Counted from the stretch's first letter, positions 15,828-25,551 are shown. The stretch is DNA of 64,000 nt from Enterocloster aldenensis (GCF_003434055.1 NZ_QVEX01000005.1:62001-126000), one strand, 5' to 3'. The notes: generated by a model not told the origin, from the sequence alone. Numbers and translations: made by a program.

Positions 15828-17129
15828 TTATTTGCTGCGTTTTAAGAAAAAAGACTTCAGGACCATCCACAAGGGCACTAAATACAGATACACTGCAAAT
15901 GCCAGGCTTTCTTTCGGCGCCTCCACCACTGACAGAGGGAATGCACATGCAATGCTCCAGGGAAGGAGACCGGCAATCACAATAACCGACATCTCCAGGT
16001 TTACTGCCAGCGTCTCCTTTTTTTCCGTCAGGGTCTTGGTCATTTCACAGGTAAGCATGGTTGCCAGGGTCTGATTGCAGCTGATGGCGCAGGTAATGAA
16101 GGATACCAGCACGGTCACAAAAAAAACATTGCTGCGGCTTGCCAGTCCAAGCACCCACTGTTTCAGGTTGGACAGCAGGTTGGTGGCGCTGAAAATCCCA
16201 AAATAGGCGGATGAAATTGCCACAATGGCCCCAATGCTTACCATGGACTTAAGCCCTCCCCCGTCAATCAGCGCCGCCAGCTGCAAATCCCGGGCATGAT
16301 ACCCCCGGACCATGACATCCATGACCTGGATGATCCCCATATCCTGATATACCACGCAGATGGCTGCTGCTGCCACGATACTGACCAGCATGGTCAGTTC
16401 CACCCTGATTCTTAACATGGAAAATAGGATGATGATTCCAGCGGGAAGCAGCGTAACAGGAGCCAGGTAAAAAGTGGAGGTAAATATCCTTGTGCTCTCC
16501 ACCTCTGCGGCCCCGCTTCCCCATCCCCTGCCAAGATAGAGGTATAATGCGGCCGTAACCAGGAGCGGTACCAGCACCTGCCTTAAAACCTTTACAATAA
16601 TCACATATATATCCGTATCTGTCAGTTCACACACCAGCAATGCACTGGAGGACATGGGGGAACATTGTTCCCCGAAATAAATACCCGACATGACCGCGCC
16701 GCCAATGTACACGGATGGTATATCAAGGGCCCTGCCGATACTTGCGCAGATTACCCCCATGGTGGACGCGGTCCCGAAGGAAGTGCCGGTCAGCGCAGAC
16801 ATCCCGCAGCAGAGCAGGAATGTAAGCACCAGATAGTATCTGGGCGCCATGGATGACGCTGAATAATACACAATACATGGTATGGTGCCGGACGCCCTCC
16901 AGACAGCGGTCAGAAAACCGATAAGTACAAATACAACAAGTATGGTCCTTGAATCCTTCACCCCTTTCCACAGCATTTTTCCAAGCTGGGAAACCGGATA
17001 TTTATTGTATAAGGTATAAATACTAAAACAAGCCAGCCCTCCTATCAATGCATATATCACGGAAATATCTGTCAAGACACATCCTAGAAGCATAAGCACA
17101 AAAACCAGCAATGTAACTGCTTCTGCCAT
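15828..17129 (-). CDS. NhaC-family Na+/H+ antiporter
   Basis: 433-residue polytopic membrane protein with about ten to twelve hydrophobic segments. Family hallmarks are G-T-S-F-G-T-A-S-T-M-G (about residue 115), S-G-I-Y-F-G-E-Q-C-S-P-M-S-S-S (about 150) and the late E-M-S-V-I-V-I-A-G-L-L-P-W segment. NhaC proteins exchange Na+ for protons, and some exchange organic acids such as malate and lactate. It is the last gene of the operon that encodes a peptide-type importer and a PEP mutase-like enzyme, 28 bp behind the fused ATPase. In this setting an organic-anion or Na+ coupled role linked to the operon's substrate is plausible but not shown. Confidence 0.85.
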   Translation of the reverse strand: MAEAVTLLVFVLMLLGCVLTDISVIYALIGGLACFSIYTLYNKYPVSQLGKMLWKGVKDSRTILVVFVLIGFLTAVWRASGTIPCIVYYSASSMAPRYYLVLTFLLCCGMSALTGTSFGTASTMGVICASIGRALDIPSVYIGGAVMSGIYFGEQCSPMSSSALLVCELTDTDIYVIIVKVLRQVLVPLLVTAALYLYLGRGWGSGAAEVESTRIFTSTFYLAPVTLLPAGIIILFSMLRIRVELTMLVSIVAAAAICVVYQDMGIIQVMDVMVRGYHARDLQLAALIDGGGLKSMVSIGAIVAISSAYFGIFSATNLLSNLKQWVLGLASRSNVFFVTVLVSFITCAISCNQTLATMLTCEMTKTLTEKKETLAVNLEMSVIVIAGLLPWSIACAFPLSVVEAPKESLAFAVYLYLVPLWMVLKSFFLKRSK

Positions 17130-17156
17130 AATTGTTTCTCCTTGTTTTCCTGCTTT

Positions 17157-19184
17157 TTAATACACTGCACAGTGGCATGCGACCAGATGGCCTTTGCCGG
17201 CCTCCCTCAGCCTTGGCACTTCCTTCCTGCACTGTCCGGTGGCGTACGCACATCTTGGGTGGAAGGGACAGCCTTCCGGCATGTTCATGGGACTTGGGAC
17301 CTCGCCCTGAAGAATGATCCTCTCCCTCTTCTGTTCTTCATAATAATCCGTAATGGGCACTGCCGACAGCAGGGCCTGGGTATATGGATGTATGGGATTG
17401 GCATACAGGTCGGAGGACTTTGTGACCTCTACCAGGTGTCCCAGGTACATTACACCGATATTGTCACTTATGTGGCGGACCACCGCCAGGTCATGGGCCA
17501 CAAAGAGATAGGTAATCCCCAGTTCCCTCTGGATTTTCTTGAACAGGTTAATGATCTGGGCCTGAATGGATACATCCAGGGCCGATACAGGCTCATCGCA
17601 CACAATGACTTCCGGGTTGCAGGCCAGCGCCCTGGCAATACCCAGCCTCTGCCTCTGCCCCCCGCTCATCTCATGGGGGAACCTCTGGCTCATACCTGGA
17701 TCCAGGTCTACTATCCGCAACAGTTCATGGATGCGTTCCGATATTTCCTTCTGGGTCTTATTGACCCCGTCGCAGATAATGGCCTCCCTTAAAATGGAAT
17801 AAACTGAATTACGGGGATCCAGGGAGCTGTAGGGGTCTTGGAAAATCAGCTGTATCTCCCTTCTGTACGGCGCAAACTCACGGGCGGACACACCCCCTAT
17901 CTGCTTCCCTTTATAGTAAATCCTGCCGTCCGTGGGCTTATTGATTCCCAGGATACATTTTCCCGTGGTGGTTTTTCCGCATCCGCTCTCCCCCACCAGT
18001 CCAAATGTCTCCCCTTTCCTGATTGAAAAGGATATGTCGTCCACAGCCTTCACTGTTCCCGCATGTACCCCAAACACCCCTTTGGTAACAGGAAAATGCA
18101 TCTTAAGCCCCTCAATCTTCAGAAGGACCCCGCCCTTTTCCCTGGCACCATCCTTGGCCTTCCCGGATGTCTTAGGGGCGCCCGGCCCACTGTTTTCTTT
18201 ATCCCCCACGTTTATATGGCAGGCCACGAAGTGTCCATCCCCCACCTGCCTTAACTCCGGACACTTTTCCTTCCTGCATGTATCGCAGGCATACACACAC
18301 CTTGGCAGGAAGGCGCACTCCTGGGTTAACTTTGAAAGTACAGGCGGCGCTCCCATGATAGGAACCAGTTCCCCATCCTTGTCATCCTGAAGCCTTGGGA
18401 CGGATTTGAGAAGGCCCAGCGTGTACGGATGCTCCGGATGGGTCAATATCTTTTCCGTTGTACCGGATTCCACAATCTTCCCGGCATACATCACATAGAC
18501 CCTCTGGGCATACCGGGTCACCAGCCCCAGGTTATGGGTGATGATGATCAGGGATTTATTATATTTATGGACCATGTCAATCAGCAGGTCCATGACCTGT
18601 GCCTGGGTGGTCACATCCAGGGCAGTGGTGGGTTCATCCGCAATAATCAGTTTGGAATCACAGGCCACGCTGATGGCAATCATTACCCTCTGGCGCATGC
18701 CGCCGCTCATCTCAAAGGGATAACACCTCATCCTGGCCTCAGGCTCAGGTATGCCAACCGCAGCCAGGGCCTCTACGCCCTTTTTCCACGCCTCTTTTCT
18801 GCTCAGGTGGGAATGGGTGCATATGACATCCGACAGCTGTTCCCCAACCGTCAGCACGGGATTTAAGGAGGTCATGGGTTCCTGGAATATCATGGATATC
18901 CCCGCGCCCCGGACAGCCCGCATTTCTTTTGATTTTGCATCGTACTCCAGAAGGCTTTTCCCGTCAAACATGACCTCCCCGCCGATTATCTTTCCCGGCG
19001 GTGTCTGGACCAGCTGCATTACCGACATCTGTGTCACTGATTTGCCGCAGCCGCTTTCACCTACAATGGCAATGACTTCTCCCCGGTTTACATGATAGGA
19101 CACGTCACTTACCGACTTAACCTCTCCCTCAGCCGTAAAAAAAGAGGTCCTTAAATGATTCACTTCCAATAATTTTTCAGGCAT
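17157..19184 (-). CDS. Dipeptide/oligopeptide ABC transporter, fused DppD-DppF ATPase
   Basis: 675-residue protein in which the two ATPases of a peptide importer are joined, as in GsiA. Half one has Walker A G-E-S-G-C-G-K-S (38-45), signature M-S-G-G-M-R-Q-R and Walker B I-I-A-D-E-P, followed by an oligopeptide-type C-terminal region with spaced cysteines (about residues 295-325) typical of DppD. A linker rich in Gly, Lys and Glu (about 330-355) joins half two, with Walker A near 397-405, signature M-S-G-G-Q-R-Q-R and another Cys-containing tail. The second importer in this window encodes the same parts as two genes, so the fusion is specific to this operon. Confidence 0.95.
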   Translation of the reverse strand: MPEKLLEVNHLRTSFFTAEGEVKSVSDVSYHVNRGEVIAIVGESGCGKSVTQMSVMQLVQTPPGKIIGGEVMFDGKSLLEYDAKSKEMRAVRGAGISMIFQEPMTSLNPVLTVGEQLSDVICTHSHLSRKEAWKKGVEALAAVGIPEPEARMRCYPFEMSGGMRQRVMIAISVACDSKLIIADEPTTALDVTTQAQVMDLLIDMVHKYNKSLIIITHNLGLVTRYAQRVYVMYAGKIVESGTTEKILTHPEHPYTLGLLKSVPRLQDDKDGELVPIMGAPPVLSKLTQECAFLPRCVYACDTCRKEKCPELRQVGDGHFVACHINVGDKENSGPGAPKTSGKAKDGAREKGGVLLKIEGLKMHFPVTKGVFGVHAGTVKAVDDISFSIRKGETFGLVGESGCGKTTTGKCILGINKPTDGRIYYKGKQIGGVSAREFAPYRREIQLIFQDPYSSLDPRNSVYSILREAIICDGVNKTQKEISERIHELLRIVDLDPGMSQRFPHEMSGGQRQRLGIARALACNPEVIVCDEPVSALDVSIQAQIINLFKKIQRELGITYLFVAHDLAVVRHISDNIGVMYLGHLVEVTKSSDLYANPIHPYTQALLSAVPITDYYEEQKRERIILQGEVPSPMNMPEGCPFHPRCAYATGQCRKEVPRLREAGKGHLVACHCAVY

Positions 19185-20072
19185 TTACAACTTCCCCCTT
19201 AACCGAGGATCCAGCGCATCACGGAGGCCATCTCCTACAACATTAAATGAAATAATCAGTATGATAATACAGATTCCCGGAATCATTGCCAGCCACGGCG
19301 CCTGTAAAAGATAAGCATAGGCGTCGGAGACCATGTTGCCCCAGGTGGCTGTGGGCGGGTTAATGCCAACCCCCAGATAACTCAGGGACGACTCCGTCAT
19401 GATGGCATTGCCCAGGTTAATTGTATACAGTACCATCAGGGATGGGAATGCATTGGGAAGCAGATGTTTCAGCAGTATTTTGCTTTCCGACCTTCCCACC
19501 AGCTTAGATGCCACGATATAATCGTTTTCCTTAAGGGAAAGCACCAGTCCGTTCACCATGCGGATATAGGTGGGTATCATGCCGATTCCGATTGCCAGCG
19601 TAAGGCTCATGACGCCGGTCCCCATGATTGCCGCTATTATCAGTGTGAACACCATTCCAGGTATGCTGAGTATGATGTCCGTCATTCCCATGATTACCCT
19701 GCGCACGATACCGGTTACGTATCCGGCCACCAGTCCCAGGCCGATGCCGATGACAGCTGCAAACGAGCCGGACAGAAGACTTACATACATGGACACCCTG
19801 CCCCCGTATATGACGCGGCTCAGCACATCCCTTCCAAGGAAATCCGTGCCCAGCCAATGGCTGGCCGACGGGGTCTGCAGTTTTTCCACCAGGTTCTGGG
19901 CAGCAGGGTCATAGGGCGTTATCCAGTCCGCGAATACAGCCATGAAAATAAAACCTACCACCACAACCGTACACAGTTTCACGATGATACCACGTCCGAA
20001 AAAGATGCCCATGGCCTGCTTCCTGTTCCGTTTCCGTGTCTCCCGCTGTAGTTTTGCGAAATCATTATCCAT
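19185..20072 (-). CDS. Dipeptide/oligopeptide ABC transporter permease (DppC/OppC type)
   Basis: 295-residue inner-membrane permease with a cytoplasmic basic N-terminus, a first helix (G-R-G-I-I-V-K-L-C-T-V-V-V-V-G-F) and the DppC hallmark H-W-L-G-T-D-F-L-G-R-D-V-L-S-R. The EAA-type coupling loop is around A-S-K-L-V-G. The start is uncertain: GTG 20081, ATG 20078 and ATG 20072 are all in frame; the last has GGGG at 8 nt and is used here. It overlaps or abuts the DppB gene. It forms a heterodimeric pore with the 20078-21031 product. Confidence 0.93.
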   Translation of the reverse strand: MDNDFAKLQRETRKRNRKQAMGIFFGRGIIVKLCTVVVVGFIFMAVFADWITPYDPAAQNLVEKLQTPSASHWLGTDFLGRDVLSRVIYGGRVSMYVSLLSGSFAAVIGIGLGLVAGYVTGIVRRVIMGMTDIILSIPGMVFTLIIAAIMGTGVMSLTLAIGIGMIPTYIRMVNGLVLSLKENDYIVASKLVGRSESKILLKHLLPNAFPSLMVLYTINLGNAIMTESSLSYLGVGINPPTATWGNMVSDAYAYLLQAPWLAMIPGICIIILIISFNVVGDGLRDALDPRLRGKL

Positions 20073-20077
20073 TTTCA

Positions 20078-21031
20078 TCACCCCATTGACTTTCTTACCC
20101 GCGGGTCAATAAACCCATATGCGATATCCACAAACAGATTGCAGAATACAGTAACCATGGATATGATCAGCACACAGCCCTGGACAATAAAATAGTCCCT
20201 TTGCTGGATGCCCGATACAAGCATCTGTCCGATTCCAGGTATATTAAACACATTTTCAATGATAACCGCGCCTGCAACTATATTGCGCATCTGAAGCCCT
20301 ATGATGGTGATTACAGGTATCAGCGCATTTTTAAGGGTATACTTGAAAATAATCTTAGGCTCCGACAGTCCGTTGGCCCTTGCCGTCCTTACATAATCCT
20401 GGTTAATCACCTCCAGCATGTTGGAGCGGGTCTGTCTTGCAAGAATGGCTGTGGTGTAGATGGCATTGACCACCACAGGCCAAAATGCCTTATGTACATA
20501 TTCCCCAAAATCCACCCAGGGCGCCGTGTATCCCTGAAGGGGTATCAGGTGCAGCTGCAGTCCCAGGATGATGACTCCGAATATGGCAACCAGGAACCGG
20601 GGTGCGCCCAGAAAAAAGTTAACAATCAGGGTCAGCCCCTGGTCAATCCAGGTCCCCCTTTTTACGGCAGAGATAATACCAACTATAATACCGGCCAGAA
20701 CGCCAAACACAAGTCCCGGAAGCCCGATGGAGATTGTATTGGGAAGCCGTTCATTGATATAAGTAGTCACATCCCTTGCATTCAGTATGGATTTGCCGAA
20801 GTTCCACTTTAAAAATATATTCGTTATCCAGTTCCAGTACTGGACTAAAACCGGGTCATTAAGCCCGTAGGAGTTCCTGTAATCCTGAATTGCCTCAGCA
20901 CTGGCCGCATCCCCCAATGCAATGGTTGCCGGGTCTCCCGGCAGTCTCTGCATGAGGATGAATACCAGGAGTGAAACCAGCAGGATCAGGACTGCCGCTG
21001 TGGCGATTTTCTTACCAACATATTTTATCAT
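20078..21031 (-). CDS. Dipeptide/oligopeptide ABC transporter permease (DppB/OppB type)
   Basis: 317-residue permease beginning I-K-Y-V-G-K-K-I-A-T-A-A-V-L, with the L-P-G-D-P-A loop after the first helix that marks DppB/OppB proteins, and the C-terminal P-G-I-G-Q-M-L-V-S-G-I-Q-Q-R-D-Y. It pairs with the DppC-type subunit. It is separated from the upstream binding-protein gene by 85 bp containing a hairpin, which may set a lower level of membrane subunits relative to binding protein. Confidence 0.93.
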   Translation of the reverse strand: MIKYVGKKIATAAVLILLVSLLVFILMQRLPGDPATIALGDAASAEAIQDYRNSYGLNDPVLVQYWNWITNIFLKWNFGKSILNARDVTTYINERLPNTISIGLPGLVFGVLAGIIVGIISAVKRGTWIDQGLTLIVNFFLGAPRFLVAIFGVIILGLQLHLIPLQGYTAPWVDFGEYVHKAFWPVVVNAIYTTAILARQTRSNMLEVINQDYVRTARANGLSEPKIIFKYTLKNALIPVITIIGLQMRNIVAGAVIIENVFNIPGIGQMLVSGIQQRDYFIVQGCVLIISMVTVFCNLFVDIAYGFIDPRVRKSMG

Positions 21032-21066
21032 GCTACGCCCTCATCAAATATCTTTCCTATTATTCA

Positions 21067-21098
21067 ACTGCCGGTCTGGATTGCTCCCGGCCGGCAGT
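21067..21098 (-). other. Intercistronic hairpin between binding protein and permease genes
   Basis: ACTGCCGG (21067-21074) and CCGGCAGT (21091-21098) form an 8-bp stem in the transcript, without a following U-tract. It lies 18 bp after the binding-protein stop. Likely role is mRNA stabilisation or partial attenuation. Confidence 0.5.
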
Positions 21099-21116
21099 AT
21101 TTTCATCATATCCTGT

Positions 21117-22754
21117 TTACTTATCCAGCCAGGCATTTCCCAGGTCCGCAACTGAATAGAACACCTCGCCGATTCCTGAATCCTTCACATAATCATTCAC
21201 AGCAAAGAGGGTCGCAACCTCTGCCAGATTATATACGATGCAGTATTCATCTGTTAACAGGCGGTTGGCCTCACCCACCGATTTCACTGCCTCGTCCTCG
21301 TCTGCCGCCATGACAGAAGTGGCCAGGGCCGCCTCCACATCATCCGGACGGAGCAGGTTGTTGATTCCAAGGACATGGCCGGTCAGGTTCTGGCGGAACA
21401 TGGAGGCCATCTGCATAGGAACGCTGACATACACGCTGGAACCGTGGAGCCACATTCCCTCACCCCATCCGGCTTCAGCCGTATTGGCGTCCGCGCCGGA
21501 TAAAATGCTGAGGTTCACCTTAATCCCCACTTCCGCCAGATAGGACTGGATAATGGTCGCGGCATTCTTAAGTGCGGAGGTTTCCTCTGTTTTCAGGGAT
21601 ATCTCAAAACCGTCCGGGTAACCTGCCTCAGCCAGCAGTTCCTTTGCCTTTTCAGGATTATAGCCGTATCCTTTTACATCCTCACTATAATAATGGGTTC
21701 CGACGCCAAACTGATTCCTCACATCCCCGTAATCCCCCCAGACCGCCTGGACCAGCGCATCCGCATCAATTGCATGACAGATGGCCTGGCGTACCTTCAG
21801 GTCCCCTGTGGGGTCATCCCCGGTCTTATTCAGGGAGTTGAAACACAGGAGATAGGAATGTGATTTTACAGAGCAGGTCTTAATATCGTAACCGTAGGCC
21901 GCAAGCGCATCCGCACTCTCTGCGTTCAGTGCAAGGATTGCATCTATCTCACCGGACTGGAGGGCGGCGCTGGATACAAGGGCATCCTTGTAAATAATAT
22001 ACTCCACACTGTCCAGCTTTACGTCCCCGCCCCAGTAATCGTCCCTCTTGGTAAAGGTCTTGGATACATCGTAATCCCAACTTGTCAATTCGTAGGGCCC
22101 CGTACCACAGGGGTGTTCCTTGCAATACTCCTCCCCGTTCTTCTTAAAGAAGTCCGGTGAGAACATATAACCGCATTCCCTTGAAAATGCATATGGCAGG
22201 ATGGAACTCCACTTGTTCAGGTTCAACTGGACCGTATACCCGTCCACCACCTCCACGGATTCAATGGAAGACAGAAGCGCCTCTACCTTAGCGCCCACCT
22301 CCAGGTAATGGTCCAGGTTCCACTTAACCGCCTCCGCGTCCAGGACAGTGCCGTCCGAGAAGGTAACCCCTTTCCTCACATGGAACGTATAAGTCAAGGC
22401 CTCGGGGTCGTATGAATAATCCTCTAAAAGCCATGAGTCCACGGTTCCCTCTGCGTTTGGCTTAAACAGCGATTCGTACACGGGCCAGGAATAATAGTAA
22501 TCCACCCCTGCGCCGGTAAGGTCAAAACTCAGCATGGTATGTACACATTCCGTGTTGACACCGATTTTCAATGTTCCCCCTGCCTTTGCATCAGAGGCCG
22601 CTTCCATCTGCCCTGCCGCGCTTTCTGCTGATTCCCCGCCTGTAGCCGTTGTTGTGCCTTCCTGTCCTTTGGCGCCGGAAGCACTGCCCCCGCAGCCAGC
22701 CAGCAGACCTGCGGCCAATGCTGCCGCTACTACCAACGAAATACACTTTCTCAT
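21117..22754 (-). CDS. Peptide-type ABC transporter substrate-binding lipoprotein (SBP_bac_5)
   Basis: 545-residue cluster-C binding protein (DppA/OppA family). Signal peptide with lipobox L-L-A-G-C (Cys21), then a Gly/Ser/Thr/Glu-rich linker to about residue 55. The mature domain contains the family stretch V-R-K-G-V-T-F-S-D-G-T-V-L-D-A-E-A-V-K-W-N and the later A-G-Y-P-D-G-F-E. It presents peptides, nickel chelates, glycosides or other ligands to the DppBC pore. Given the PEP mutase-like and NhaC partners, a non-peptide ligand such as a small organic acid or phosphonate-like compound is possible. Second gene of the operon. Confidence 0.93.
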   Translation of the reverse strand: MRKCISLVVAAALAAGLLAGCGGSASGAKGQEGTTTATGGESAESAAGQMEAASDAKAGGTLKIGVNTECVHTMLSFDLTGAGVDYYYSWPVYESLFKPNAEGTVDSWLLEDYSYDPEALTYTFHVRKGVTFSDGTVLDAEAVKWNLDHYLEVGAKVEALLSSIESVEVVDGYTVQLNLNKWSSILPYAFSRECGYMFSPDFFKKNGEEYCKEHPCGTGPYELTSWDYDVSKTFTKRDDYWGGDVKLDSVEYIIYKDALVSSAALQSGEIDAILALNAESADALAAYGYDIKTCSVKSHSYLLCFNSLNKTGDDPTGDLKVRQAICHAIDADALVQAVWGDYGDVRNQFGVGTHYYSEDVKGYGYNPEKAKELLAEAGYPDGFEISLKTEETSALKNAATIIQSYLAEVGIKVNLSILSGADANTAEAGWGEGMWLHGSSVYVSVPMQMASMFRQNLTGHVLGINNLLRPDDVEAALATSVMAADEDEAVKSVGEANRLLTDEYCIVYNLAEVATLFAVNDYVKDSGIGEVFYSVADLGNAWLDK

Positions 22755-22783
22755 CCTAATCCTCCCTTTCTCTACTTTTCCGT

Positions 22784-23737
22784 TTATTCATTATCCGGCA
22801 CCAGCTTGTCAGTGGGTCCGCAGAACCCCTTCTGCTTGCGCACTGCCAACGCGTCTTCCGGTTTATCCACATACCTGGACTCCAGGTCCGCCCACTTCCC
22901 ATCACTGAGGAAACAGGTCATGGGTGAATAGTAAAAATGATATCCGGTATAGTCATAGTGTTCCATTACATAATCATTGGTACGGGTTTCAAACACATGG
23001 CGCCCCGTATCCAGCATGGCGTACATGGCTGAGCGGAAGGAATAGTGGATGCCTGTAAAATGATACCCCCATTTCAGAAGGTCTCCTGCGTCCTCCGCCT
23101 TATCACCCGGATCCAGGTCCGGGTACCAGAACGGTATCTTAACATGCTCCGCCACCTTCCTGGCAGCGCCCAGCTTGCCTCCGTACTTCCTGGAACGGTT
23201 GATTTCCAGGGGGCATATGATATCCGCGCCCGCTTCTATATACCGTTCACACCGCTCTACAAAGCCGTCAAAGTCCTCATCCACCTCATGCTTGCAGCTG
23301 GCCATCAAAAGGCAGTCGGTCCCCTCCATTCCGTCCTTTGCAGCCCGCAGCCGCCTGCAGGCATCCTCAATGGAGGCCAGGCCCGGGCGGCTTAGGTCGT
23401 TGCCGTCCGTAATCAGTATGCAGTCAGCGCCTGCCCTGGCCATGCGTTTACATCCGTGATAGGTCTGCAGCGGCCGTCCAAAACCTTCATCCGCATCCAC
23501 AAACAGGGGCATGTCCGTCATATAAGTAATCCGCTCTATCATATGGCAGTACTCATCCACGGACAATAGGTTCAAATCCGGTATACCGGTCTGGGAACAC
23601 GCAAAATCGCTGCTGGAAATCATAACCATCTGAAACCCATTCATTTCAGCTGCTCTTGTGGAGATACAATCATAAATTTCCGGGACATAAAAGAATTCAT
23701 TCTGATCCATATATTCCCTTAGGGTTTTCTTAGCCAT
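22784..23737 (-). CDS. Isocitrate lyase/PEP mutase superfamily enzyme
   Basis: 317-residue TIM-barrel protein of the isocitrate lyase/PEP mutase/oxaloacetate decarboxylase superfamily. Visible motifs: Y-D-C-I-S-T-R-A-A-E near the N-terminus, M-P-L-F-V-D-A-D-E-G-F-G (about 76-87; the D-A-D-x-G-[FY]-G Mg-binding loop), and M-A-S-C-K-H-E-V-D where lyase members have a [KR]-C-G-H or similar gating loop. These enzymes make or break C-C or C-P bonds next to a carboxylate (2-methylisocitrate, oxaloacetate, carboxyphosphonoenolpyruvate). First gene of the importer operon, divergent from the CdaR-type regulator, so it probably acts on the imported compound. The reaction is not assigned. Confidence 0.8.
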   Translation of the reverse strand: MAKKTLREYMDQNEFFYVPEIYDCISTRAAEMNGFQMVMISSSDFACSQTGIPDLNLLSVDEYCHMIERITYMTDMPLFVDADEGFGRPLQTYHGCKRMARAGADCILITDGNDLSRPGLASIEDACRRLRAAKDGMEGTDCLLMASCKHEVDEDFDGFVERCERYIEAGADIICPLEINRSRKYGGKLGAARKVAEHVKIPFWYPDLDPGDKAEDAGDLLKWGYHFTGIHYSFRSAMYAMLDTGRHVFETRTNDYVMEHYDYTGYHFYYSPMTCFLSDGKWADLESRYVDKPEDALAVRKQKGFCGPTDKLVPDNE

Positions 23738-23825
23738 TTTAATTACTTACCGCCTTTCCTCTTCGTTTTTTTTATAATACCATATAGTCACTTTGGCGAG
23801 AATGGAACACTATTCTATAAATATG

Positions 23826-23893
23826 TACATATTATTATCCTAGTTGGATATTCTTTTCTCATTATTAATTTAGTATCATAATAATAGTATGTA
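23826..23893. promoter_or_regulatory. Weak candidate operator pair between divergent operons
   Basis: TACATATTATTAT (23826-23838) and ATAATAGTATGTA (23881-23893) are inverted copies matching at 12 of 13 positions, with centres 55 bp apart, in the divergent region between the PEP mutase-like gene and the CdaR-type regulator gene. The region is very AT-rich, so chance matching is possible. The remainder of the 23738-23994 gap holds no gene. Confidence 0.3.
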
Positions 23894-23994
23894 AAATAAC
23901 CGGCCGCAGCCGCGGCCCTTACCATCGATAATGACCCACAGGATACAGGACTGCCCGGCATTGCCGGATGCCCGGACATAAAGGAGACCTTTCG

Positions 23995-25551
23995 TTGAAT
24001 TTTTCCATTATTCCTCACACAGCTAAAAAGCTATTGGCAGAATTTACCATATATTCATCCCTATATCCGTTAACCGCATCAGAGAAGACCTTCCATCATA
24101 TCTGCATATTGAGAAAACCCGTCCAGCTCCCCGGGGATATGGAGGAAGCAGACCTTTGCCTGTTTATTTTCTATGATTATGCCGAAGGCCCCTCCATGCG
24201 GAAAACCGGCCAGATTCCTGACGGCTTTAATATGTTATCCTATGTGGATGTCGGTTTAAGCTCTTTATGTCATATTCTTACCCAGCTTACAAAATCCTGT
24301 CCGGATCTTTATCCAATCCTTAAATCCCAGTACCAGCTTGTTTTAACCCAGCGTTTCCTGGAAACCCTTCAGAACGGCTATCACATCCGGATGAGGGACC
24401 TGCTTCAGGCAATCACCTCAAATCTGGAAAAAAAGGTACTGGTGATTGAGCCCACTATGAACCCAACCGATATGATGTCATCATCGGATTTCTTTGACCA
24501 GCTTCCGGAACATTCCCAGGTCATCGGTCATCTGGACCAAAGCCCTGTGTACATGGGGAAAATCCTGAAAAAGGATATGGGGACCTGCCTTATCATACCC
24601 CTGTACAGATTCGGGGAGATAATCGAGTTCCTGATTGTGGGAAACTGCAGGGAATTGCCGGACCCCCTGTTTTATTGCGCATTAAAGACAGTCATCTCCG
24701 CGCTGGCCATTGAATATGAGATGCGCCAGTCTGTGTTCACGGTCGTGAACCGGAGCCGCAACGGGCTGATGGACGCCATTACAAACTCAGGCCGCCTGAA
24801 TCCTGCAACCATATCAGAATGGGCGGGCCTGCTGGGCTTTAAGGACAAGCGCCTGTATATTGTGATTTACCTGGATTTTGTTGCGTATGGCAGCCAGAAA
24901 AAGATAGGGACGGCTGTCTATTATGAGATACTGGAATTCATGATCCATTATTACCATCCTGATGATTATTACTTTTTGCGTTCTTCCTCTGACAGCCTTT
25001 ATATGATAGGGCAGTTTCCACCCGATTCTCCGGAAACAGCCCAGAAGAAAGCCATTGTCACCTGCCAGCAGATAGAGCATCTGCTGAAGACAAAATCAAT
25101 CGTAAAGAAAATGTATTCAGGAATCGGAACCACACAGCAGCAGATTTCCGATATCAGCAAAAGCTATGAGGATTCGCTGAAGGCGCTGAAAATCGCCCAC
25201 ACCACGGATGAATCCATCATATGCTATGAGACATTGGGAATCCTGCGCCTGCTGGGCAACATACCTGCCAGGGAAGCCGCTGAAAATTATATCCCCGCCT
25301 GCCTGAAGCACCTGCAGGGCCATGACAGGAAATACAACACCAATCTGGTGGACACCCTTACCGCCTATTATTCGTCCAACTGTAATGCGGCCCGGGCAGC
25401 CAAATCGCTGTTCATCCACTATAAGACCATGCTGAACAGGCTGGACCGCATTGCCCAGATATTGGATTGTGATTATAATGACAGCCATATACGGCTGGAG
25501 ATTGAGATGGGACTTCAGATCATCCATATGCATCACAATGAATATGAATAA
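23995..25551 (+). CDS. CdaR/PucR-family transcriptional regulator
   Basis: 518-residue regulator. The C-terminus carries the PucR/CdaR HTH (N-L-V-D-T-L-T-A-Y-Y-S-S-N-C-N-A-A-R-A-A-K-S-L-F-I-H, about 454-479), and the region before it (about 290-410) has the GGDEF-like CdaR domain pattern ending Y-S-G-I-G-T-T...S-Y-E-D-S-L-K-A-L-K. The N-terminal third is of unassigned sensor type. The start is taken as TTG at 23995 because AAGGAG lies 8 nt upstream; the upstream in-frame ATG at 23968 lacks a ribosome site. Divergent from the PEP mutase-like/peptide-importer operon, which it probably activates in response to the substrate. Confidence 0.82.
   Translation: MNFSIIPHTAKKLLAEFTIYSSLYPLTASEKTFHHICILRKPVQLPGDMEEADLCLFIFYDYAEGPSMRKTGQIPDGFNMLSYVDVGLSSLCHILTQLTKSCPDLYPILKSQYQLVLTQRFLETLQNGYHIRMRDLLQAITSNLEKKVLVIEPTMNPTDMMSSSDFFDQLPEHSQVIGHLDQSPVYMGKILKKDMGTCLIIPLYRFGEIIEFLIVGNCRELPDPLFYCALKTVISALAIEYEMRQSVFTVVNRSRNGLMDAITNSGRLNPATISEWAGLLGFKDKRLYIVIYLDFVAYGSQKKIGTAVYYEILEFMIHYYHPDDYYFLRSSSDSLYMIGQFPPDSPETAQKKAIVTCQQIEHLLKTKSIVKKMYSGIGTTQQQISDISKSYEDSLKALKIAHTTDESIICYETLGILRLLGNIPAREAAENYIPACLKHLQGHDRKYNTNLVDTLTAYYSSNCNAARAAKSLFIHYKTMLNRLDRIAQILDCDYNDSHIRLEIEMGLQIIHMHHNEYE

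Noticed and set aside
23968..23994. ATG at 23968 as start of the CdaR-type regulator
   Set aside because: No ribosome site precedes it, while AAGGAG stands 8 nt before the in-frame TTG at 23995.
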